From positions 62,887,749 through 62,951,748 of the forward strand of contig NC_092793.1 of the NCBI RefSeq assembly GCF_918797505.1: 64,000 bases of DNA, written 5' to 3'. The notes below the pieces were generated by a model. The model was given only the letters and a program-made list of their open reading frames with translations, was not told the origin of the DNA and made no database searches. Source of the stretch: Bemisia tabaci (Eukaryota > Arthropoda > Insecta > Hemiptera > Aleyrodidae). The position numbers and the translations under genes were made by a program. This document shows positions 39,901 through 51,900 of the stretch, piece by piece (the first letter of the stretch is position 1; the number at the start of each line of letters is the position of its first letter).

Positions 39901-42900
39901 TGAGCGCCACCTAGAAAGTAGATGACAATGCTACTTGGGTTAATGCAAGTCCTCAAACTTTTTCTGGCTTTATTTCTAGTTCAGCGGGTACACGCCCGCT
40001 CGAAGTTTTAAAATTCGGTGTTTTTGATCCATTTTGTAATGCAATATTCCAAGAAATAAAAGCTTCTTATCGTGTTAAAGGAAAACAGAGCGCATTTTGA
40101 TAAATAGGCAAAACTGTCTAAAAGACAAGCAGAATATAAGCTCCAGATATCTTTCATGACGGATTAATTTTTTCTCAATTTTGTGGGCTCTGCAAGATAT
40201 GAAAGGGTTACATTTTTCAATTATGCTTTAATTTAGTGCTCGACGATGCTTTTATGATAATTGTGTTCAATTTTCAATTAAAAGTAATATATGTCACCTC
40301 TGAGATGAAAATTTGGGAAATCAGGCAAAATTAGAGCAAATTTTGGGAAGTGATACACTTGACGATGGAAATTCGGGTTTAAGCCGAACTATTAAGCTCG
40401 CCGAGCTATATTTCCTAAGTCTACACCTAATGATAGTCAAAATAAAGTTTGGTTTGCCCAGAAATTCACAAAAAAATTTTGGGAGAAAATAGAACCTGGA
40501 ATTTGACCCTTATTTGAATTCACCCGTATACCTACTTCACTGCTTAGCACTTTGTCTAGTGGCTCATTGCAGATCTAAGAGCCGTAGCTCTGGATGTCGG
40601 ACCAAGAACGCAGAATACGGGTGATATGACCCACTCAGCATAATATCTTGTAGCAATGTTCTTATTTGTTGACATATATTGATGTAATGTCACTAATATG
40701 GATGGAATGTTAAATCGGTATTGTCAGGATAAGTCTGACAATATCAACATTGATGTAACCTTGATAGACCGGCAATCAAGGAGATGTCAAGAAGTGTCAA
40801 CCTGATAACAATGTTGACGGGGGCATACCAATATTATGTAAGATTATTGTAATGTTACTTCAACCTTATTATCAATGTTGTTGCAATGTTCAGGCAAGTC
40901 CCTGGCAGTAGCACATCAACATTGACGCAATCTTACCTCATTCTTACTAAGATGGATATAATATGGCTGCAATGTTGATGTGTAAGATGTGCAATATTAT
41001 ACTAAGATTGTAATAAGGTTCTATGCTGAGTGGGGAGGATCTGCCTGGCACATATCGCTCTCAGACCCACAGGATATTTTAAGTGCTTCAAAGGTAGTTA
41101 TTCGCCCGCGTCCTACCACTGTCGCAAATGGTACTGTATTATTTTGCATGTCTTCCAGGGTTGGAGATCAGAGAAATTGAGCTAGACCTAACACTAGAAG
41201 GATGGCACGAAGATCGTCCCAGCGAGCGGCTCATCGAGGACGACGTGAATTTCAACGTGAAGCGACCGAAAAAGGCCATGACCAAGTTCCCGGAAACGGC
41301 CGAGACCTCGGACCTCATCATCGTGTCTCCCAATAGCGAGCCTGTCACCTTCGATCAAGTCCAGTTCCTCCGGCAACAGCACATCAACTTCATCCTCCCC
41401 TTGTCCGGCAGATTCCCAACTTTCCGCCGCTTCGTTCACACATTTGAAGAGGTAAATCCCTATCCCCACACACTCACATTTGGCGCCAACGGGGGGGGGA
41501 GGGGAGGGGGAGGAAGCATCGTTGCACTATTTAATCCTATATATTAAAATGCAAAGTTCCGAATCTTTGGGCGTTAACTTTGAGAGAACCACCGGACCGA
41601 TTTGCCTGATCTGTTTTTTAAATGAAAGCCCCTGAGCTGTAGATTTGCAGGCTGTCATTTGTTTTTCGACTTTTTCAAATTTTCTCCTGTATATATATAT
41701 ATATATTAAAATACAAAGTTCCGAATCTTTGGGCGTTAACTTTGAGAGAACCACCGGACCGATTTGCCTGATCTGTTTTTTAAATGAAAGCCCCTGAGCC
41801 GTATATTTGCAGGCTGTAATTTGTTTTTCGACTTTTTCAGATTTTCTCCTGTAATTTTCTCAAATTATCTTCAATGTATTAAAACGAAGGTCCGAATCTG
41901 TGGACGTTAACTTTGAGAGAACCACCGGACTGATTTGCATGATTTTTGTTTTAAATGAAAGCCTCTGATCAGTAGATTTGCAGGCTGTGGTCGTTTTTTC
42001 GATTTTGTCAAATTTTCTTACTTTTATTGACGAGTGAAGTTTAGCTGGGCTCGAATTTTCTCCCATTAATTCAGACTAAAGTCCGAATTTTGGGACATTA
42101 ACTTTGAGAGAACCACCGGACCGATTTGCATGGGGTTTTTTTTAAATGAAAGCTTCTGATCTGTAGATTTGCAGGCTGTAAATGTTTTTTCGATTTTCTC
42201 AAATTTTCTTACTTTTATCGACGAGTAAAGTTCAGCTGTTTCGAGCGGTCGTCCGGCCGCTACCTGCTTGCCCGTCCCCAGGTACCCCCCTCTACGGTCC
42301 CAGCCACCCCTCCCGCCACGTTCTTTCGGTTATCTCCATTTTCTTTCGTATAGCTCTCCTCCCACCAACCTCAAAGAAGGAGGTTTGGGTCGCATCGTCG
42401 TTCGTCACTCGCCACCCACATTCCTTCGGAATCCCTTGGCTGCTCAGCTTCAAAACTTCTTGATATCCTGGCATCTTATTATCTGCGGCTTGACTGACCC
42501 TGACATATTAACTGCAGTACTGCGTATTGCTATCAACACGTATTGTTACAGACATTTTATTTATCATTATCAAATAGATTCAACCGACTGCTCCGATTCC
42601 AAATAAGCTACTGCACCACCATTGCTAGCTGTGGAGGGCGCCCGTAGAGCGCCCGGAGCAGCTAGTATTATTTAATTTCTCAGAGATCCTCATTGCCCCC
42701 TCTTCCTTTTTCCTTCCACCTTTCCCTCTTCATCCTCTCCCCCCCATTCTTTTTCATCCTATTTTTCTCTTTTTGCCTATTTTCTTCCCTCTTTTTCCCT
42801 CAATGTTCGTCCACTTCCCTTGATTTGTCGGTGGGGGGGGGGGGGCTTTGTGGTGTTATTATATATATGGTGCTATTATATATATGTTATTATATATACG

Positions 42901-45900
42901 GTGTTGATGTACTGCGGTAGTCATATCGCAGTCTTCTTTAATTTTTCTCTGATATTTGTTAAAATAAAACGTACTTCAATGTGGAATTGTTGCTAGTTTA
43001 TTACAGCTGACGTATGGATGAGATTCGAGTTTTGAATTCAAAAGATATAGTTTCGACTTTAGTATTGTTCTCATATACGAAGAGTAGATAGACATTTGAC
43101 TGACGTCGTGGAAACCCGTGTCCGCTTCTGATTGGTGCCGGATGACATCATTCGGTGCGGCGCGAAACCGGGGCGTTTTAAATTTGCGAATAAGTTGAGC
43201 GATTTGAACTGCGCATTTCTCGGTTATTGAGTTACTTTTTCGCGTTTTTAATGTGCGCATCGTGTTCTATGCGTCATTTTCCTTCAGAAAACTATTCGCA
43301 AGTCAAAATTCGTTAATGGTTTAGTGACCCACTCCCATAAATTTCTTATCACCTACCCTTATTACCTCGGTTCTCCCCACCTCTGCTTTCTTACCACCAA
43401 TTAAATCATTTAAGATTTTCCAAGTTTTTTTTCCCATCCCTTCTGTTTTCTCTCAATATTTTACAAACAAATTCTTTCTTAAATCTTCTCCGTTATTAAA
43501 TATTTCTGTGATTTGGACATATATCAATCAAACAGAACTATGTGCAGGTGGGAAAGATGGGTGCAAATTGAGAAAGAATGAGGAAGTTTGAATAATGGCA
43601 CATAAGTAAGGAACTCAAAGAGTCATTATTTACTTACGCCTAGACCTACATGACCTGCTGATCTATGCAACGATACTAAAATAAAATATGGGTATGAGAA
43701 AAACTGGAATTATTTTGTAGTTCCGCGAATCGGCAATAATAGCGAATGGAGAGTAAAATACGGCAGGGTGTGGGAATATAAACAAATACAAATCGCACTC
43801 ACTGCTGAAATAAGTAAATAAATAAAATTAAATTCAATTGGCAACCTGCGATTTTTCTCCTCCAACAGTGGAATGATCATCGGTCAACAGAAGGATAAGT
43901 TTCTCCGCGCACAGAAAAATGGATACATCGAAAATTCGGCGCGCGGAATTATTTTCTGTCGGAGCTCCGGAAAAAATAGTTTGGATACAATCTGCGCATA
44001 GCAATCAATATATCGAAAATTCTGCGCGCGGAACAGATTTCGAGCGTCGCATCGACAATAATAATTTTGACGCGATCGGCGAAAATATATCGAAGACACA
44101 ACAAATGTGGTGAAGAATCTGGAAAATCAGAGTTTTTCAAAGAAAAACGGCCTTTTTTATTCCGCGCGCACAAATTTATTTCCGCGCGCAGGAAAAAAGG
44201 TTTTGACTCCAATGGCGTTCCATACTACTACTGAGTACTGGAGGTAACTTTTCGCGAATCGAAGGCACCAGATGTCCTGTTCGGTGGCCGGCCACTAGGT
44301 TGCAGCACACTATGCTAAAACCTTCTAATGACCCATGATCAGAGACAACCTCTCCTATGTTTATTCTCTATGACACTCTGTCTTCGTGATAACAGGATAA
44401 CAATAATCTAATACGTAAGGGTGATTTCACGATAACAGGAATAGTTAAAATGTGAAATACCTGAGAAATAAAAGTGCACCAATTTTAACAGGATTTCATT
44501 ACCTCATTCTAAAGGTATTAAACCTCCTTTTTCCAGCTTTGGCACGCTCTATTTTGATTCAGTGCAAAGTTAAAGTGATTGATAAACAACCCATTGAATC
44601 AGGTATCAGCGCTTCCCGCGGGACTGCTAGAGGTCCACGCAAACATGGCGGCCCTGCCAAATTGTGTCGGTTACGTAACAGACACAGCGTAACCGACACT
44701 CAAAAATGTAAGATTAAAGATAAGGTTTTGTCAAGAAGACTTCAGCGAACAACTTGATGGCAGTTTTGAAACTCCTGACTCCATCTGGCGAGATAAACAC
44801 TGTACTTAATACAACTGCAAAAATTTGTTGCCAAATGTGGCGACACCTCTTTCTTATGACTTTTCTCGCTCAATGATAAACATTTCAGTTCAAACTGGCA
44901 ATTTTCTTGAACACTAGAGTCTCTTTTCAGCAAATATTGCCAAAGAGTTCATGATCAGTACTGATAGGTATGTTACCGCAAATTGCTCTTTTGCTTCAAA
45001 ATCGGGGTTGGCGACGCGTAACCGACCGGACATTTTCGACCTTTAAAGTCTCATATTATTAAATATAATACTAATTCATCATATTTTTTAGCATGGATAG
45101 GTTCAGGGACATCATTCCTATTGATTAATTAATTTGGTTTTCAATCGTTTTGCCCTAAGTCGTTCATAACCCACGGCGACACGACTATTCCTATTATCGT
45201 GAAATCACCCGTAAATAGAGTAAGAGAACTCCTACAATACTTACCAGAATTATAACCAGGGTAAACGGAAATTGCATTCATTTTTTCCTCCTCATATTAT
45301 GTTGAGCCATAGTAAAAAATCTTTCTCATTTTCCTTCCGCAGTTTTCCTTCTGACGGCAAATTGCACAATCGTGTTCTCCTGAAAACCTAGCTTTCATTC
45401 AGTAGATTCGTAATTTCTCATATATTTTAAGAATTTGAATGCGTTTACAGTAATTTCTGGCCTACCAGAGGCAGAAGTTGCCCCTACGCCTTAATTTATA
45501 AAGGTAACTTACGTTCTGTGTAGGTAATTAATAATCCATCCCTGCTAAAAATGTTCCGTGTGGATGATTTCCATGAAGTTGATTTCCATGAAAAAATGAC
45601 ACGGAAAAATGGAACAGGAAATATTTCCATGTGGCTGATTTCCGTGTGGCTGATTTCCATGTGGCTTATTTCCATGAAAATTTTTCATGGAAACGAAATC
45701 ATTTCCGTGAAAATTTTTCATGGAAACGAAATCATTTCCGTGACAATTTTTCATGGAAAGAAAACCATTTGCATAAAAATGATCACAAGAAGGTTTCAGT
45801 ACCATCCAAATTGCTCACGGAAATTAAATAAATCTTAGAATCAAGACAAAGGAGACAAGCGTCCCAATGGGAGCACATGATATTTGGACCATGCAGACAT

Positions 45901-48900
45901 GCTCAGTAAAATAGAAAATGAACAAACAACACTCACCAACTCGCTCAAATCTGTAATCCACTGGGTCAGAAAAATCCACTTGAAGACAAAAAATCCAAAT
46001 TTCCGATTAGAACTGGTGCAGGTACGAAGGAACTTTTGAAAACACGATGAGTGCATTGTAAAAATATCTAAAGCACTCTTTAACGTAAGAGAAAAAATTA
46101 GCACCATGATTTAATAGCTGATCAATACAGAACACCACTCTCAGAAAAGCACTGACACAACACGATTTTCCAGTTTAGTTTTAGAGGAGAAAGCATTTTT
46201 CAAAAGATGCGACATCATAGATCCACAGCTTAAATAATTTCACGATTTACTACGATCATTGATGATATTAAGGTAGCCATCGATTCTCTACCCGACGTTC
46301 CTTCCACACATGACAGGAAACATCTACAGGCATAGAGCAAATGGCACTGAGCAGCAATGTACATCTGATAAGGCAAGCTCCTGGAAGTGTCGATCTGCAA
46401 AAATACAAAGCGGGAGACAGATCATCAAATTGATCTACCTATGGTTAATGGCCGTCCTTGGAGACAGACAATAAACTACGTAACAATATATCAACCACCT
46501 TTTGATAACAGAACGAATTTAAAATGAGAGCAAGACCCTTCCTTATGGAGGGAGGGCCAAGAAACATTTAAAAACGGAACATTTTACTACGGACAGGTCT
46601 GAGCCACTGAATAAAATACATTCCACCAGTCAATAAAATTTTAAATTTTGAATGTTGATGGATAACCTGATTGCCAGTATACATTGAGTTGAAACCAGTC
46701 GAAACATCTGATACGTAGAGCGGTTCATTCTTATAGAAGCTTCCGATGTAGTTCCAGATAGGTACTTTAAAATTAGACACCGGTCAAATGTAGTACAAGA
46801 GAGGAAATGGGTGCAACAAAACTTTAATTGTCCTTGATTCTTTTGAAGACACAAGGAAAATGCAGGCAGTATGAGGATGTTCCAACAGACTACCTATAGC
46901 ACTCGCCTGCAAGAGTTGGGAAGTTTCTACTTGTGATGAAGTCCGCGGATAATAAGATTTGCACTTAGAGAGTGCAACAGAAGATCCACCATCTTGATTC
47001 TGGTCTTTCCCTTCAATGCTAAATAGATGAAAGATTATCTCCCTTCCCACGGAAGGAGTGGATAGATTTATTAGACGTAGACTCTTCGATCAACTTCGTA
47101 ACCACGGTTAGGAATAGCACATGGTAGTAAATGCATTCGCAAACCAAGAGAATAGAATTCACAATTACCTCGCTCGTTAGAACATATCGACTGAATCGTA
47201 AATCGGCAAAGAAAATTAAACTCGAGTTACTTGATCAGTATAGCTTGACATGACAAATGTGTAATGTAAGTACAAGGTGACAGGCTCATACTTAGGTGTG
47301 TCCGTCGTCAAGAAGTGAATGAGAGATAATTTACCTGTGTTCGATGAAACTGAGTATAGTCAAGTAGACGCCGATAATACAATCGATTCTTCGTTAAGAA
47401 TCATGAAAAGTAGATCAAATTAAGTTTTCATTTTGAAATTCACGGCATGGCATGCATGGCTTGGCTGGCTGGGTGGATTGAATTGAACAATGGTCCGGAG
47501 TTCCGAGTGCGAGTTGGACATCGAACAGTTGGACGAGGGACCATTCCGCGGTTCCGCCTTCTGCCTTTTTATCGAGGTTGCGTATGAAAATGAGTGAAAA
47601 TCAGCCGCTATAATGATTATAGAAAGCCAGTTTTTGTATTTTAATCCTTTTGAAAACATTTGCCTGATAATTATTTAGATAATAAATACAACCCTGGAAG
47701 TATCGGCAAGGAACGATTATTCCAGGAACTAGGAACATCTTCACAAAAGTTAGGTTATATTTATCTCTCACATCACCACATCACCTCAAGTAAGTAATTT
47801 AATGAATAATTTTTCACTTTCACACCTTTCACAAAAGAATCAAGGACAATTAAAGTTTTGTTGCACCCATTTCCTCTCTTGTACTACATTTGTGCTGGCC
47901 TAAATATCTGAAACCCTCTGCTGTGATAACACTCGAATCAGTCACTTTAACAAGGATATTAGTATCTTCCTCATGTCTTCAATGTAATCTGTAGGCACAT
48001 CGTAGGTATAATCGGGTGAGGAGGTATATTGTAACAAGTCGACGGTGAAACTAGCAGACCACGTATCTCGTTTGCGGTGCTTAAAAATCTCCGCTCCCAT
48101 TTTATTCTTTTGACGGGGAACAAATCAATTTTGCTCCTTGGTTTTCACAGAGTTTTCTTCGCATAGAGAAGAAAAATTGCAGACGTTTTTAAAAATTGAC
48201 GTTGGTTGGTTTTCCGTGTGAAGAAGAAAGTATGAAAGGAAGTCTACAACGTCGCAAACCGACCTACGTGGTCTGGTAGTTTCACCGTCCAACTGTATTT
48301 TACAAAAATTACATTGTGAGAATGGAGCTGATCACTAGAATTACAATGCATAGATATGTAGGACATAGGTGATTGCAACATTATTTGTCATGAATGTTTC
48401 ATGACACCTGCAGAAAAGATCAGTGGTTCCCGAGTGATGATAAGGACTTGAGGGTAGGTAGGTTTCGTTGAAACGCATGATTCTCATACGTATCTGTTGA
48501 GGCATGGATTTTTGGCCTGCTGAGGAGTTGAGTAAATTAGAAACCATTGCTCATAAGCTGATAAATTTAGGAGGAAACACGATCAAACTGTAGAACTTTT
48601 GATACTTTATGAATGTAAACAAAGACTCGACCTCAAAAAACTTTCACAATAATATTATGTAGGTACTCAATTTAAAAAAACTCTCTATGGTTCATGAATT
48701 TTTTAATCAAAGGTAAGCATAGGTTCTCCGACTGGATGAGAGATGGCCGTAGTGATCATTTGACGAAATGCCTTCTCTACTATAAACTACCTAAACTATC
48801 TAACATTGAACTTGGAGATTGATTTTGAAATTAGCTGTCTTTCTTAATGATAATCATGAACTTGAGTGTCAGGTGGGGTAATTCCGGACTATAGCCCAGC

Positions 48901-51900
48901 AGAGGGCGTTGTAATCGTGTTTTCGAAATTTCCCGCCAGGCGGTGAATCTCTATGTTAAGTTGACCATACTGAGTACAGCCATTGGTGTTTTGTTTATGT
49001 TTTGTCGCCGTGAGAACTCCGCGAATTTGGTAAGTGGAAAAAAGCGTTTTACAATCTCGTAGACCTATTTGTAACCACTGTTTATGACAGTGTAATAATT
49101 TTTTTCAAATCCAACCAATATAAACATGGTTAACACCACCTGACGGGAAATTTCGAAAACGCGATTACAACGCCCTCTCCTGGGCTAATCCGGAACTACC
49201 CCCACCCAACGGGGGTAATTCCGGATTGAAAATAAAGAGCTGCAATTATTATTTATCTTGTCTCGTATGGGCATGGTTGGCATCCTTGGAACGTCTAGTC
49301 TCCAAAAAACTACAAACTTGCGCAATTTGGTTCATTTTCTGTAAAGCTTTTAAAGATTTTCATCAAACTAATCGAAAACGTCCGGAATCACCCCACCCGA
49401 CCCTAAATCGACTTCTTCTTTCACGGATTAACAATGCATCAATAAATTATATAAAAAATCAGTTTTTATATCTCTGTATACCAGGAGGAGTGCCTTGTTT
49501 TTAAGAAGTGAATATGTTTTTTAATGTTCGATGTCACCGCTGAAAACACTGATCAATCCATAGAGTTGTAATGTAAGTGGGTGAGCTGGCGCCACTTTTA
49601 AGCATTTTCCAGGTCCCGAATTTCGAGACTCCTGTGTGACGCCGGGTCACTTTTTCGATACATAATCGATTGTTTGCGATACACGGGTACCCGGCCATTC
49701 GATGTAAACAAAGAAGATAGGGATCACCACGTATTCCGCACCGCCATCTTGGATCGAACTTGTATCGAAGAAGTGACCCGAACTCGGCGCACACCGGGCT
49801 CGGAACTCGTCGAGCAGAACATGGCGCCAGCTCTCCCATTTACATTACGACTCTATGTACTCTATGGATCAATCCTACTGACTATCACAACCGCTTACAC
49901 AGAGTTAAGAAATTTCATGAAAGATTATAAAAAGAAATTTCATAATGAAATTTCATGAAATTTCATGAAATTTCGTGAAATTTCATTTAACACGCAGAAT
50001 TCAGGATTAAACCCTTGAAACTTATGAATCTCCTTAAGTTCATTTGTATGCACGTGGTAAACTGTGAAAGGGAACTTTAGAAATGCCCAGAAAGTTGAGT
50101 AAAACAGCAAAAACATAATTTTGAATTTTTTTTCTTAAATTTTGGTTGAACACACAGCGCACAGCCGTACCAGTTGAACACCAAAATAAATTTTACGGAT
50201 AAAGTAAGACGTTAGCTTTCATATTTGGAGCAAAACAAATTTCTTGACTATAAAGAATCCTAGTACCCCCTAATAGTATATCGTTCTATTTTGGTACAAA
50301 AGAGAGGGATCTTGAACTATCTTTGAAACAATTTAAATGATTTTTTCATTTGTCTCTGATTTTTTTCAGAAATTAACAGTTTGAAATTTGAAGTTAGGGT
50401 CCCCGGTTCCCCTCCCCTTGATAAGCCAGAACTGCCAGAAGAGAAAGAGTAAGAGAAGACCAGAAGAGAAAAGCTGAGAGAAGACCGCGCTCCAACTGGT
50501 CTAATTGACGAATATTATTCTCTTTAAAAATAAAAACAAATTCTGTTAGAAAAAATAAGCATTTTTGACATTTTGTCGGTCGAAAGAAATTTCATTGGGA
50601 AAAAAGAAATTTCATTCGATGAAATTTCTTTTAGCAACTCTGCGCTTACATCATCTATTCACTTGATCCCTTTCGAAGTGACGAACATGAAGAATTAAAT
50701 ATCGTTATCTGTCCTTTACTTTTTGATATTGCGATAAAGTTTCAAGTCGAACTTGGGTAACGATACAAACTATCAGTTGCAGCATTTTTCAGAGGTTGAA
50801 CTCGTTGCTCAGGCACCTCCTCCAAACATTACAATTTTCTCGGACGCAAGGTAGCTAGGAATAATAGTTGGCTGTACTTTATGGCAAACTGAATGTCTGG
50901 TTGTGTCTTGGGAATGATATTGGCAGCATGAATTGAATCATTTCCCTGTGAAAGCATCGGCTGACCGTGGAGAAATGATGTACGAAATCTGAAATGTTTG
51001 TAAACTCTGCGCTCCCGAGCAATTTTTACTTAGCGTTGTTGACGCTGAGAGGTAGTGCTTATATTCCGATACCTAGTCGAGAGATGGGTGGCGCAGTCAC
51101 CTCAATGCTGGCGAGAAGCGTCGGCTTGTTTCCATCACTCACGCTTTTTCCGGAAAATCGAGTTTTCCAAAAACAAAACAAAAAAAACTCTTTTCAGGGG
51201 CCAAAAAATGGATGTTTTGGAGAAATTCTTTCAACTCTTTTGTTATTCCTGCAGTGAAACTTTTTCCCTAGTCGTCTTTAGCCTTTCTTGCCTTTAAAGT
51301 TGATTTGAACGGTGATGGTTTTTTAGGTATGCCTGAAAGAAAAAGAGTCAGCGTCGCTGTACGTGATGCTGTTCCCGAGCGATGTGGACAACTCAGTGAA
51401 CGAGACGCTGTCCTTGGTGCAGGAGGTACAGCGGCGGTATCCACGTGCCAAGATCGTCGTCTACCCAATCTTCGCCGGCTTCACGCGGGCCCTGGCCCTC
51501 GATGAAGGGGCCCGCCTCGTCCCCGGCGACGGACTTCTATTCTTCATCGACGTCGACATGACGTTCACCCGCGAGACCTTGGCTAGGGTCCGGCTCAACA
51601 CCATCCGCGCTCGATCCGTGTACTTCCCCATCGTCTTCAGTGAGTTCGACCCGGAAGTGGCCTTCCTCTTCGCGCCTGGCAACCAGGACCAAGACAAGGA
51701 TCGCGTCACCGTCAACTCTGGCTACTGGCGCCAGTTCGGTTTTGGCATCGCCAGCCTTTTCAAGTCCGATTACTTCCGGGTCTGTACTTACATTCACTAC
51801 ATCTGTTATTATCATAGTTAGTCTAAAGAATACTAGAGTTTTTCAATCAGCGATTAGTCAATCGATGAATTGAATGTCTTTCGACGCGGTTAATGAATTG

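Larger units (their letters stand above)
21940..41158 (+). other. Chsy intron 1 (19.2 kb)
   Basis: Bounded by gtatgt and cttccag. No host exon was recognised inside. Stretches where nothing specific was identified include 21940-22030, 28660-29799 outside the foldback arms, 31044-31921, 35569-36361, 37521-38378, 39200-39549 and 39940-40629. These are AT-rich with short homopolymers. Confidence 0.85.
41452..51326 (+). other. Chsy intron 2 (9.9 kb)
   Basis: Bounded by gtaaat and ttttag. It holds a Helitron and several TIR elements. Nothing specific was identified in 42667-43904, 45215-45539, 45840-46784 and 47893-48040. Open frames of 70-90 codons on the minus strand between 45841 and 47659 match no family I recognise. 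Confidence 0.85.

Noticed and set aside
45551..45838. Repetitive HGNEIISVK protein
   Set aside because: The periodic peptide arises from the CATGGAAA word array and is open in several frames on both strands, so it is not coding evidence.
45841..47659. Minus-strand gene from several 70-90-codon frames
   Set aside because: No frame matches a known family, and the frames cannot be joined with consistent splice sites.
51268..51815. Antisense and alternate-frame open frames over 51268-51815
   Set aside because: Shadows of GC-rich Chsy exon c.
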